From an uncultured Deferribacteres bacterium (GTDB taxonomy: Bacteria; Zhuqueibacterota; JdFR-76; DREG01), in the NCBI GenBank assembly GCA_913009825.1, contig CAJVYQ010000014.1, positions 32,380-96,379 on the forward strand: a DNA stretch of 64,000 nucleotides, in the 5' to 3' direction. The notes beneath the pieces are model-generated. The model saw nothing but the letters and a program-made list of their open reading frames with translations. It was not told the DNA's origin and searched no databases. The position numbers and the translations under genes are program-made. Positions 18,579 through 27,510 of the stretch are shown here, one piece after another. Position 1 is the stretch's first letter. Every line of letters starts with the position of its first letter.

Positions 18579-18943
18579 ATGCAAACAAGAATAAATGAAA
18601 AAATCAGTTGCCCCAATACAAGCAAGAACCGTTGGGAAATTTTTGATATCAAAAGTGGCGAAGGGAAAAGCGGTATAGGTATTGTTTTCTTATACTATAA
18701 CCATCTGTTTGAGGAACCTGTCGCTATGAAAACCTTTCAAAATAAATATCTGTAAAATGATCTGGCGAAACAACGTTTTCACAGAGAAGCCGTAACCTGG
18801 GTTCAATTAGGAAAACACCCCAATATCGTTTCATCAAAATATGTAAAGAACATGAGGGAGCTGTTTATTGTTTCAACAACGCATTAAAATTAAATCCTGT
18901 TGTAGATCCAGTTGCTAAAGCTGGGATAACTCACTGTTTTTAA
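18579..18943 (+). pseudogene. Decayed Ser/Thr protein kinase-TPR gene
   Basis: From an ATG at 18579 the translation reads like the N-lobe of a eukaryotic-type kinase: a glycine-loop-like stretch (GKSGIGIVFLYY), then EEPVAMKTF with the invariant lysine context. A TAA stop comes directly after KYL, but the same frame resumes with QRFHREAVTWVQLGKHPNIV, the expected helix-C and following region. Around 18852 the frame shifts, and the shifted frame reads YCFNNALKLNP, a TPR motif, ending at TAA 18943. The rest of the kinase catalytic core is missing. So a gene of the known kinase-plus-TPR type has suffered a nonsense mutation, a large internal deletion and a frame change. It is judged non-functional. 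Confidence 0.75.
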
Positions 18944-18996
18944 ACCAATACAAATCATTATCCTCTGAAAAAACATTTTAACTTAAGGAGAGTATC

Positions 18997-20184
18997 ATGA
19001 GACACAAGAAATTAGGAATCGTTTTGGCAATTTTTTATGTCCTGTTTTCCGGGAGTTTTCCTCTGCAGGCACAGCAGCCTTATGATATCAAGACTTTAAC
19101 CAATATCTCTACTCCATTAAGCATAACCGCATTGAGAGGAACTGACAGTAACATCGGTGTATGGGCAAAAATTGTCAACCACTCGGACGCGAACCAAACG
19201 CTCCGTCATTACAGAGGTACCGGTGTAGCTGCCTCCGGAGGAGGACAGATTTACGGCAAAGTGGTTGCGGCCAAGATACAAGCTCAGGCATTCAAACCTT
19301 GGTACAGTCAGCCCTATTATGACTATTTAATCCCGGCAAACAATGAGGTCGAAATCCCTTTATATGTTCTCTGTCAGAATTTGTACAAGCCGCCCTTGGC
19401 AGCAGTTCAAAATTATTCCAATTTTACTTTCTTCACTCTCAGCGACTCTGTTTTAAAAGTTTATCTCGGAACGGATAAAATAAATCATTTTTTAATGGAT
19501 TCACTATCAACGAAATTTTGGGTCGATCAGAAAGAATACATTTTTTACACAGGCACATTAAGTGAAAGCGATCATGCTCTCATAAAAAGCGGCTATTGGG
19601 TCGCTGATTCAGGCAGATATGTCGAATATCAGGGAAGACACTTTTATGCGGTTGACAGCCTGTTTGTAGTCCCTGGAAATATTAATTGGGCGATATGGGC
19701 AGTAGCCGACCATGCAGATAGCTCGACCATGAAAGAAAAAATCAATGAGTGGAGAGCGCGGGACGGACGTCCACCCTTACAAGATGCCGATTTAAGAATT
19801 CTGTATTGTCCGGTTTATGCAATTTTAACTGCATCCGGTTTTGATAAATTGGCGCAGGGATTTTATCAAAATTGGTACGACACATTCCTGGATGTCTCCC
19901 AATCGGAAACCTTGATACCAAATCAATTTCAACTACTGCAAAATTACCCAAATCCATTCAACGGAAGCACAACATTCACCTACCGGCTACCCAATTCCGG
20001 CAAAGTGGTTGTTAGCGTTTATGATCTTTTAGGGAAAAAAATAGAAACTTTGGTGGATCGATATCAAAATTCAGGGACATATCAGGTAGTTTGGGATGCT
20101 ACAAAATATCCTTCCGGAGTGTACATATATCGATTGACGTATAGCAAGCAGCTTTTCACCCGGAAATGTCTTTACTTGAAATGA
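18997..20184 (+). CDS. Secreted protein of unknown function with sorting-type C-terminal domain
   Basis: This 395-residue protein is the only plus-strand gene left of 60 kb. A signal peptide (1-26, ending FPLQAQ) is followed by about 280 residues I cannot assign. The last ~85 residues form a classical sorting/FlgD-like domain with LQNYPNPFNGSTTFTYRLP, VVSVYDLLGKKIETLVD and PSGVYIYRLTYSKQLF. The start is ATG with GGAG 6 nt upstream. It is likely cargo for the same PorV-type export route as the giant surface proteins, but it is not part of the repeated module. It is convergent with the OmpA-PD40 gene at 20301. Confidence 0.75.
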   Translation: MRHKKLGIVLAIFYVLFSGSFPLQAQQPYDIKTLTNISTPLSITALRGTDSNIGVWAKIVNHSDANQTLRHYRGTGVAASGGGQIYGKVVAAKIQAQAFKPWYSQPYYDYLIPANNEVEIPLYVLCQNLYKPPLAAVQNYSNFTFFTLSDSVLKVYLGTDKINHFLMDSLSTKFWVDQKEYIFYTGTLSESDHALIKSGYWVADSGRYVEYQGRHFYAVDSLFVVPGNINWAIWAVADHADSSTMKEKINEWRARDGRPPLQDADLRILYCPVYAILTASGFDKLAQGFYQNWYDTFLDVSQSETLIPNQFQLLQNYPNPFNGSTTFTYRLPNSGKVVVSVYDLLGKKIETLVDRYQNSGTYQVVWDATKYPSGVYIYRLTYSKQLFTRKCLYLK

Positions 20185-20186
20185 AA

Positions 20187-20231
20187 CGTGGTTCCGGTAA
20201 TTTCAGATTGAAAAACCCGTTGAAATTCACG
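20187..20231 (+). terminator. Weak hairpin between convergent genes
   Basis: CGTG (20187) pairs with CACG (20231), and AATTTCA (20199-20205) pairs with TGAAATT (20221-20227), just after the stop of the secreted-protein gene. There is no uninterrupted T-run behind it on either strand, so a terminator role is only suggested by its position in a 116-bp gap between convergent genes. Confidence 0.25.
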
Positions 20232-20300
20232 TGAACTTAATTTTACTCTTATATTATTTCGCCAAAGATTGTATTAACCTCAACCGGTCGTTCATCCGGA

Positions 20301-23165
20301 TTATTTGTTTTGAAAATTTTTCTTCAGATCCTTTGTCTCGATAATAGTGAATTCTGTTCTTCTGTTTAACTGACGACTTTCTTCTGTATTGTTATCTGCA
20401 ACCGGTTGGCTTTCACCATACCCTTTGGTGACAATTCGATATCCTTCGATACCTTGCTTCAATAAATAACTTTTTACCGAATCACATCGTGCCTGGGAAA
20501 GTCTTAAATTATAGGATTCGGGTCCTTTACTATCTGTGTGACCGCCAATTTCGATGCCAATTCCCGTATATTTTTTCAACAGGTCTGCAGCTCTATTCAA
20601 TTCGACAAATGTTTCCGGTCGAACCGTTGCCTCATTAAAATCGAATAAAATGTTATTAATTTTTATTTTTTCCCCTACTCTAACCAATTTTAATTTGAAA
20701 TTCTTCTCGATCTTTTCATTGTCTTGAATTTCGTTTTTTGTATATACTTTTTCCGATTCAAAAAAATAGTTATCCGCCGTCACGGAGATATTATAATTAC
20801 GATCGACGGGGACTTCAACCTGATAACGTCCATTTTTTAAATCACTATAAAATTTGGCTATTTCTTCCCCCGTCTCTAACACTTCCACCCGAAGTTGGGC
20901 GCCAATCGGTTCATCCGAATAAAAATCTGAAATTCGTCCTGTGATAAATACTTTTTTGGCACTGTAATACAACGAATAATCATTTTTTACTTCCTGATAA
21001 AACTGTATGTCGGTTAGATCCAGTTTTTCCTCTCTACTAATATAGTTATCACCGGACATAATAAGAAGGGTATACACCTTCCCGACAGGAAGAGCAAGCA
21101 TATATTCACCGGTTTCACTATTACTCTCAGCCCGGAATAATTCTTCACCTGTTTCCAGGTCCTTTGCAACCACAATAGCACCAAGAGGGTTGCCTTCGGA
21201 GTCCAGTATTTTACCTTTCACAGTAATCACTTTATCCGGTTTCATTACTTCCGGTACTTTTATTTTATAAATATCCAGACCACCAAGGCCACCCTCCCGA
21301 TCGGAAGCAAAATAGGCCCATTGCCCTGACGGTTCAATAATAAAACTAATTTCATCACGATTGGAATTAAAAACCAAACCGGCATTGACCGGTTTTGTCC
21401 AATTCCCGTTTTTATCCATCCTGCTCATGTAAATATCAAAACCACCAAGTCCGCCTTCACGATCAGAAGAGAAGTAGAGTGTTTTACTATCGAAAAAAAT
21501 ATAGGGATATCGCTCATTGGCGGAACTATTAATTTGCGGGCCTAAATTTTCTGCCTTGCTCCATTTACCGTTTACAAAGTGAGTAACCCAAATATCATAA
21601 CCACGAAATCCTCCAGGTCGGTTGGAAGCAAAATACAGGGATTTTCTGTCATTGGAAATAGAGGGATGAGCATCCCAATATCTGCTATTAATATTGGCAC
21701 CGAGATCTTTAGGTTCCGACCAAATAGTTCCATTCAATTTAGATACATAAAGATCCAGACCGGTGTGGTCCGCTTCATTTTGTTTAGATAAAAATATCAT
21801 CTGACCATCCGAAGAAATACTACATGCTCCTTCATTGAGTGGAGTATTAACCGGGGTACCAAGATTCACCGGTTTCTGCCAGATACTATCGCGCATGGTT
21901 GTATACCAAAAATCTTCGGAAGGATTCAGAAAAATACCTCCATCCCGGGTTGAAGTAAAAAACATTGTTTTCCCATCGGCAGTAAGGACAGGAAGTCCAT
22001 CATTTTGGGAAGAATTCACAACCGGACCTAAATTCTCTGCTTTAAAATTTACAGCGGATCTAAGCTGTTTTGAAATACTAATAAAATTATCAGAGACGGT
22101 TGAATCAGCATTTAAATCTGCAATATTTTTAAGTTTTTCATACAAACTCCTTATCCGCCGATTTAACGAATCCAACTTGAAAGCATCTTTCGCGAGAAAA
22201 GAAGCAACCATCGATTCCCCTTTTTTAAGGGCATCATTTGCTAAAATAAATAATTTTTTCGCTTCATTCCGTTCTTTTATCCTGGTGCCGAAACTATGTG
22301 TAAACGTCAAATAATGAGATGGATTTTTGTCAGAGAAAGAAAATGCATAATTCAAGGAAAAGTCTGAATATCTTCCTCCTAAACCAATAAATATTTGATT
22401 ATCAAAAAACCCGAGGCGCGGAAACAGAGCATCCTTAAAATTATATTGCAATCCACCGGCAGGCTTCGTTTTTTTATTAGCCTGGTTATAATTAAAATCG
22501 AAATTTAATGAGACGGGTAATATTGGCGGATGAATTGAAAAACCGGCGGAGAAAAATTGTTCCTGTTTATTTTGAATCAACTTACCGTTTAAATCATCGG
22601 TTTGGATAATATTATTTATAAAACCTCCGATTGAAAACCACGGAGATGCTGTGATCGCAATCCCGGCATCGATTCCATAACCAACTTTTCTGTTGCTGTC
22701 AAAAATTTGATCTTTCACACGGGTTCTGAGACCCAGACTGAATTTTGAAGAAGTTGGGAAAGCCATCAAGAGGGAATATGTCTGAAAATAATTGGGATAA
22801 TTTTGAGACTGCCAAATTCCTTTTCCGGCATTGCTGATCCGGTCAAATCCAAATGCAAAAGAAACTTTTTGTCTTGCTGTCAGAAAATAAATCATATTCC
22901 GTTTAAAATAACCATAACCGGGGATGCCGCCAACCATCAGGGTTTTTTGTTGAACGGAACCCAATGTCGCCGGATTGAATAAAACACCCGCAGGACAATC
23001 GGCAAAACCATTCATTGCGCTGCCAACCCCCAGGCTAATGGCTTCTCCCGGAAAATTAAGTTTAGCCAACGGCAATGAAAGTTCCTGCCCGTTACTTATG
23101 TTAGAGATAAAGATAAAGAATGAGAAAATAAGGAGCTTAGCCTTTATTATTGTTCTTGCATTCAT
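20301..23165 (-). CDS. PorV-like barrel fused to PD40 propeller, regulatory-like domains and OmpA domain
   Basis: This 954-residue protein has a signal peptide (1-26) and a PorV/PorQ-like barrel at about 27-295 (GVGSAMNGFADCPAGVLFNP). Helical-repeat-like residues follow at about 300-345, then at least five PD40/WD40-like beta-propeller repeats at about 380-640 (ADGKTMFFTSTRDGG, SLYFASNRPGGFRGYDIWV, TLYFSSDREGGLGGFDIYM). Two carboxypeptidase-regulatory-like domains lie at about 647-710 and 738-815. An OmpA C-terminal domain lies at about 836-945 (IEIGGHTDSKGPESYNLRLS, RRTEFTII), with the peptidoglycan-binding aspartate and arginine positions present. It should anchor the outer membrane to peptidoglycan. 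Its start is coupled to the preceding barrel gene, 2 bp apart, with the ribosome site inside that gene's end. Confidence 0.8.
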   Translation of the reverse strand: MNARTIIKAKLLIFSFFIFISNISNGQELSLPLAKLNFPGEAISLGVGSAMNGFADCPAGVLFNPATLGSVQQKTLMVGGIPGYGYFKRNMIYFLTARQKVSFAFGFDRISNAGKGIWQSQNYPNYFQTYSLLMAFPTSSKFSLGLRTRVKDQIFDSNRKVGYGIDAGIAITASPWFSIGGFINNIIQTDDLNGKLIQNKQEQFFSAGFSIHPPILPVSLNFDFNYNQANKKTKPAGGLQYNFKDALFPRLGFFDNQIFIGLGGRYSDFSLNYAFSFSDKNPSHYLTFTHSFGTRIKERNEAKKLFILANDALKKGESMVASFLAKDAFKLDSLNRRIRSLYEKLKNIADLNADSTVSDNFISISKQLRSAVNFKAENLGPVVNSSQNDGLPVLTADGKTMFFTSTRDGGIFLNPSEDFWYTTMRDSIWQKPVNLGTPVNTPLNEGACSISSDGQMIFLSKQNEADHTGLDLYVSKLNGTIWSEPKDLGANINSRYWDAHPSISNDRKSLYFASNRPGGFRGYDIWVTHFVNGKWSKAENLGPQINSSANERYPYIFFDSKTLYFSSDREGGLGGFDIYMSRMDKNGNWTKPVNAGLVFNSNRDEISFIIEPSGQWAYFASDREGGLGGLDIYKIKVPEVMKPDKVITVKGKILDSEGNPLGAIVVAKDLETGEELFRAESNSETGEYMLALPVGKVYTLLIMSGDNYISREEKLDLTDIQFYQEVKNDYSLYYSAKKVFITGRISDFYSDEPIGAQLRVEVLETGEEIAKFYSDLKNGRYQVEVPVDRNYNISVTADNYFFESEKVYTKNEIQDNEKIEKNFKLKLVRVGEKIKINNILFDFNEATVRPETFVELNRAADLLKKYTGIGIEIGGHTDSKGPESYNLRLSQARCDSVKSYLLKQGIEGYRIVTKGYGESQPVADNNTEESRQLNRRTEFTIIETKDLKKNFQNK

Positions 23166-23167
23166 TT

Positions 23168-24298
23168 TTAGTAGTTTCCTAATTTCAACTCAAATAAATA
23201 TACTTTTGATGAATGAGTCTCCAATATTTTGTAAAAACCTGCGGCAAGATTCAGATGCAGAGGGCCTAAATTTATTCCAAATCCATAACTTAGTTCTCTG
23301 CGATGAAAACCGGCGCGAAGATCGACAACAGGAAATCTGATTTCCATTCCTAAAAAATTGTTCTTTAGAAAATCGTAACTTTCACCCCCAAGATTCACAG
23401 CATTCCAGGCGATGATAAATTTTCTAATTATTTTTCGGTTTTGCAGGCGCGGCCAACGGTACGAAACCCCAAATTTTCCATAAAGTTTTTGATTCCCATT
23501 TTCCCTGCCGCTTAAAACATTGTTCAAAACGGAAGCGATATTTAAATGATACTTATTTAATTCATATAAAAAGCCAACATTAAAAAAATAGGAATTTTGC
23601 CAATCCCCTTTATTAAAAACATCCGGATATTTATTGAAAATATTTCCCGGCGAAAAAGAGGAATAATAAAGATTAAACAATTGGTCATTATTAATTGCCA
23701 TGTTTTCATTTACTTTTGCAAGATTCCACTCAAAACTAAAGCCAACAGACAGGGGACTATTCGGTGAATAATTCGGGATTTTTTTACTATAACTGATATG
23801 TGTAATAAAACTCATATTATCCCAAAATGTCATCTCAGCTATTTGTTGGTCACCGTTTAATTTGTAAGCCTGACGATAAAACGAAATAACCGATAATGCG
23901 AATCCATTTTTAATATATTCAAAAGAAAAATTACCCAATCCCCTGGTTTGCCACTTGCTCGCAAATTGGTTTAATTTATTCACATAGTCCGAGTTGTCAA
24001 CGGGTCCGGTAAAATTTTTTTGCAGCACGCTTTGATTATTATCGATAAACCGGAAGAAGTCGAAGGAATCCTGACTGAAATAACCGATTCCATTGAATAT
24101 AAAAGAGAAACTATTTTTTTCACGAAATGCTAAGGCAGCCGGATTATAATAATGAATGCCACTTATATTAACACAAGAGATTACAGCATTCCCCAGTCCT
24201 GCTGCCCTGACGCTGTAAACCGGAAAATCTCCGTTCTGAGCCGCTACACCGCGAAAAAGAATAAACAGGCTAAACAAAACAAACAAGAGGTTTTTCAT
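23168..24298 (-). CDS. PorV/PorQ-like outer-membrane barrel protein
   Basis: This 376-residue protein has a signal peptide (1-20, ending GVAAQ). A whole-length PorV/PorQ-type barrel is recognised at its N-terminus (VYSVRAAGLGNAVISCVN, then GIHYYNPAALAF) and by alternating aromatic/hydrophobic strands to the C-terminus (FELKLGNY). It has no TPR tail and no OmpA domain, so it is the plainest of the five PorV-like proteins in this window. AGGG precedes the ATG. It is 11 bp after the FecR-like gene and almost abuts the OmpA-PD40 gene, so the three are probably co-transcribed. Confidence 0.75.
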   Translation of the reverse strand: MKNLLFVLFSLFILFRGVAAQNGDFPVYSVRAAGLGNAVISCVNISGIHYYNPAALAFREKNSFSFIFNGIGYFSQDSFDFFRFIDNNQSVLQKNFTGPVDNSDYVNKLNQFASKWQTRGLGNFSFEYIKNGFALSVISFYRQAYKLNGDQQIAEMTFWDNMSFITHISYSKKIPNYSPNSPLSVGFSFEWNLAKVNENMAINNDQLFNLYYSSFSPGNIFNKYPDVFNKGDWQNSYFFNVGFLYELNKYHLNIASVLNNVLSGRENGNQKLYGKFGVSYRWPRLQNRKIIRKFIIAWNAVNLGGESYDFLKNNFLGMEIRFPVVDLRAGFHRRELSYGFGINLGPLHLNLAAGFYKILETHSSKVYLFELKLGNY

Positions 24299-24309
24299 AT
24301 TTAGAAGCC

Positions 24310-25248
24310 CTACTTTTCAAGCGATAAAACTTTGATGGAATATTGATGAGCTAAATTTAATACACCGGTTCTACCTAATAAATCTACCAGTAGTTTATAG
24401 TATACAACAGAATTCTGATTTTCCTCAATCAATTTAAGTAATAATTCGTACTCATCCGTATATAATTTTTGCATGTCATAATAAACGACCAGCGGGATTT
24501 CCGTATGAATGCCATAAGCATCGGCTAAAATTTTCCTCCCGTTTAAAAAAGTTTTTTGATCTTTTTCGGAATATATTTGAAAAAAACTGCTGTCCCAGAT
24601 ACCTGAATAGTTTTCTTGCGGTTGAACTTTCCAATAATACCTTTTATTTCGCAGCAAATTTAAACTGTCCGGATACACAACAATAGTAGTATCTAGAACA
24701 ATTTGTGTATAAACAGATTTTTCAAAGTAGCGGTCTTCTGCAATTAGAAATTTGTATCGCGTTTCTTTTTTTAACTTCTGCCAATGAAAGCGGAAAGGTT
24801 TATATTGTACATAACATTTTCTGGGAGAAATTAAGAAAAATTCTTCACTCACCGAGCGTGTTGCACCCACATGCATTTGAACAGCTACTGAACTATTCTT
24901 CAGTCTGTCTATAATTTCTTTGAATATGGGTGCTTTATTTCTTCGTTCACCTCCAAAAATCTTGTGTTTCGAAAGAACCAGGCTTTTATAACCAATCAGT
25001 GTCTGTTGAGCACCACTGAGATAACAGATTTCAACAATCGCATCCGGATAAATGACAAGACTATCACCCTGAAATAATTCAAGAGCACTTTTCACCGCAG
25101 TAGCCTTTTTACTACCAGGATGGTAAACAGCCACCTTGCCTTCAGTGCTTAGAATATAGGCTAAAGGTTCCTGCCCCCCCTTTACGATAGAAAAGTATGA
25201 TGCAAGCAGGATAGAAAAAATAAATATTGTACAAATCAACTTTTTCAT
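24310..25248 (-). CDS. FecR-like domain protein, exported
   Basis: ATG at 25248 is preferred over an upstream in-frame GTG at 25257, because GGAG lies 8 nt before the ATG and overlaps the GTG. The 312-residue product starts with a signal peptide. A FecR-like domain follows (about 25-90: STEGKVAVYHPGSKKATAV, LFQGDSLVIYPDAIVEI, SGAQQTLIG). An FN3-like strand-rich region comes next (FRFHWQKLKKETRYKFLIAE, NKRYYWKVQPQ), then a short helical C-terminus. FecR-like domains are periplasmic sensor or binding domains. No sigma factor gene is adjacent, so classical FecIR signalling is not supported. The CHASE2 and CHAT genes upstream give a different context. Confidence 0.65.
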   Translation of the reverse strand: MKKLICTIFIFSILLASYFSIVKGGQEPLAYILSTEGKVAVYHPGSKKATAVKSALELFQGDSLVIYPDAIVEICYLSGAQQTLIGYKSLVLSKHKIFGGERRNKAPIFKEIIDRLKNSSVAVQMHVGATRSVSEEFFLISPRKCYVQYKPFRFHWQKLKKETRYKFLIAEDRYFEKSVYTQIVLDTTIVVYPDSLNLLRNKRYYWKVQPQENYSGIWDSSFFQIYSEKDQKTFLNGRKILADAYGIHTEIPLVVYYDMQKLYTDEYELLLKLIEENQNSVVYYKLLVDLLGRTGVLNLAHQYSIKVLSLEK

Positions 25249-25307
25249 ATCTCGCACTCCTATATTAGGATGAATACAAAGATTGACTAATTACGATTTA
25301 TTATTAA

Positions 25308-25457
25308 CCTAAATTGAGTGATTCTTAGCTTGAAACAACCACCCAAAGAGTTTTGTCATTCTGCCTGCCCGACCGCAGGCGGGAAAGAATCTTGTTGGTT
25401 CCGTGCACTAAACCAACAAGATTCCTACGGAATGACATGAGAATCGCTCAATTCAGG
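25308..25457. repeat. MITE-like element, copy A
   Basis: This 150-bp element sits between the CHASE2 gene (its stop codon is 2 bp away) and the FecR gene. Its ends are imperfect 18-bp inverted repeats, CCTAAATTGAGTGATTCT at the left and the complement of CCTGAATTGAGCGATTCT at the right (16/18). Inside lies a second hairpin bounded by GTCATTC/GAATGAC, with a perfect 14-bp stem (25387-25400 with 25411-25424, 10-nt loop). It is nearly identical to copy C at 40621-40786 and shares its ends with copy B at 33509-33623. There is no coding capacity. Confidence 0.8.
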
Positions 25458-25458
25458 A

Positions 25459-27510
25459 TTAATCTAAAAAGACTTCTTTCATATCCTTCAGTTCAAATAA
25501 TTTAAATTGTAATAAGTTGGGTTGAGACAGCTTTATTTCTTCAACCAAAGTACTATCTTTAACAAAATTGTAAGTAGATTCAGTAAGCATAATATCCCCA
25601 ATATTTTCATTAGACCGAATACAGGAAAGTGAAACCTGAATTTCTTCAAATATTAGAGTAATAAGAGTCGGTTCAATCCGATTCTCCAAATTACGCACGG
25701 CGCCAACAACAATACCGCCGGTGTGAACGCATATTTTAATTTTTAAATCAGGAAAATATTTTTTTAATTTCGGCCATCTTTTTTTTAAAGATACAAACCT
25801 TTTTCGTAAAATCCAAGCACAATTTACAGCTTTTAACGCTTCCATCTTATCTCTTTCACCAACAGGAATCCCAAAATAAAACAAGATGCTGTTTCCCAGG
25901 AATCTTTCTGAAGCGCCTTGAAAACGTTTAACAAAAACAACTTCGTTTTGTAATATATTTATTAACTGATCGATTAGATTGATCTGCTTTGTGAAATCCC
26001 TCTGTTCCAGAGTTCCATCGTCATCACTGGGAATAATACTTTCAATCCCTTCCAGTTTCAGAAAGATAACCGTAATTATTTCAGCTTTTCCCACTGCGCC
26101 GGGTTTGATTTTTTCCTTTCTACTCAATTCAAGTATTGTATTCAATCGCTCTTTTGGAACATAAGGGCCCCAAATTTTCCGGATATAATCGATCGTGGAT
26201 TCTTTTCGATAAAATGAAAGGAAAGCCATCAATAGTATCATAAAAAAGATTGCTGCAGTTGGATATGACAATGGCAAATAATAAGCATGTTCCGACACAA
26301 AAAGCCGGATATTTACTCCCCAAAAACCGATAATGAGAGATAAGCTGAAAAAAACTGCATAGACGAACTTTAACATTCTGAAAAACAAAAACACTAAAAT
26401 AAGGAAACCAAAAGTAATGCCAATTATATAGGAAATATTCAATCTTTTAATATAGTTACCACTTAAAAAATCCTGTAAAATATTTGCCTGAACAAACACA
26501 CCCGCCGTAACAGGTGTTTGCATCTTGCCGCTTACCTTGTTAACCATATTCGATTCAAAGGGACTAAAGCCAAAATCCTGACTTTCACGATATTTAGCGC
26601 CAATTATGACAATTTTATCGCGCAGCCAGGCTTGTGGTAAATTACCCTTTATAACTAAATTACTTGGATAGCTTCTAAAATTGAATCCCAAACCCTGATT
26701 GGTACGGTGTGTACTCATATTTGAAAAAGAGATAAATTGCGGTTGGAATAGTTCCTCGGCTGTATAAGGGATATGAAGTGAATCCAAGCCAAATTGTAGT
26801 GAATCAACGGCAAATTTTCTGATCTCATTATTCGATTTGAATCCCTTCAGGCGTAAAAATGAAGCAAAAGCGAACGACGGCACAACTTGCCGGTTATTCA
26901 GCCGGAACAGATGTTGAACGAATCGATATTTCCGATTAACTTCATAAAGTTCAGCGTGGCCAATCACATGTTTTTTTCGATTCCAATATTTACTTAAAGG
27001 AAGTATCTCGTTTTCCTGCTGAAAGCCTATTTCCGAGCATAAAACAATATTGTCATATTCAGAAAGTGTCTCCCCAAGGAAATCATCAATTTGGGATGAT
27101 CCCGATTTTGTATTCAATAAAACATCGATTGCAATAATTTTAGGATTGTCCTGCCCCACGGCGTGAACCAAATCTGCCAGATATTTTCTGGGAAAAGAGT
27201 AACGTTGGTTATTTTCAAATTCATCTTTGTATTCCGGATCCGATTTGATCCGTTGATATTCCTTATCGTCTAATATAATCACAACCAAATCTTTAGGAGT
27301 GTTTTCCTGAATAAATAATGACCGTAAATTAAATCTAAAATCGATGAGTTTTTGTTCTCCGCCTACAAATGTTAACCAAAAATACGAAAGCAAAACGATG
27401 ATAAGTCCGGCAAACACCTCTACCGTAAAAAACTTTAGAAATGTTTCCAGATGAGCCTCGAGTTTAGATTTGTTTACCTCGAAGAGGTTGATCTTTTTAT
27501 TCCCTAACAT
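25459..27510 (-). CDS. CHASE2 membrane sensor with degenerate adenylate cyclase-like domain
   Basis: This 683-residue protein has one N-terminal transmembrane helix (31-51), an extracytoplasmic CHASE2 domain (about 52-352; KLIDFRFNLRSLFI, DLVVIILDDKEY, LRDKIVIIGAKYRESQDFGF), three transmembrane helices (about 357-377, 380-402, 411-433) and a C-terminal class III cyclase-like domain (475-650). The two metal-binding aspartates of active cyclases appear replaced: the first position reads VIFLKLEG (K485) and the second RFLGNSILFYFG (N540). The later nucleotide-handling motif is also lost, although HTGGIVVGAV remains. So it is probably a sensor that signals by protein contact rather than by making cAMP. 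Its ATG overlaps the end of the CHAT gene by 14 bp. Confidence 0.8.
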   Translation of the reverse strand: MLGNKKINLFEVNKSKLEAHLETFLKFFTVEVFAGLIIVLLSYFWLTFVGGEQKLIDFRFNLRSLFIQENTPKDLVVIILDDKEYQRIKSDPEYKDEFENNQRYSFPRKYLADLVHAVGQDNPKIIAIDVLLNTKSGSSQIDDFLGETLSEYDNIVLCSEIGFQQENEILPLSKYWNRKKHVIGHAELYEVNRKYRFVQHLFRLNNRQVVPSFAFASFLRLKGFKSNNEIRKFAVDSLQFGLDSLHIPYTAEELFQPQFISFSNMSTHRTNQGLGFNFRSYPSNLVIKGNLPQAWLRDKIVIIGAKYRESQDFGFSPFESNMVNKVSGKMQTPVTAGVFVQANILQDFLSGNYIKRLNISYIIGITFGFLILVFLFFRMLKFVYAVFFSLSLIIGFWGVNIRLFVSEHAYYLPLSYPTAAIFFMILLMAFLSFYRKESTIDYIRKIWGPYVPKERLNTILELSRKEKIKPGAVGKAEIITVIFLKLEGIESIIPSDDDGTLEQRDFTKQINLIDQLINILQNEVVFVKRFQGASERFLGNSILFYFGIPVGERDKMEALKAVNCAWILRKRFVSLKKRWPKLKKYFPDLKIKICVHTGGIVVGAVRNLENRIEPTLITLIFEEIQVSLSCIRSNENIGDIMLTESTYNFVKDSTLVEEIKLSQPNLLQFKLFELKDMKEVFLD

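Noticed and set aside
21835..22314. Plus-strand 159-residue open frame
   Set aside because: It is antisense to the PD40 region of the OmpA-fusion gene and shows composition typical of a shadow frame.
25355..25436. CRISPR-like repeat
   Set aside because: The repeated words form nested hairpins in isolated elements. There is no array of regularly spaced direct repeats and there are no cas genes.
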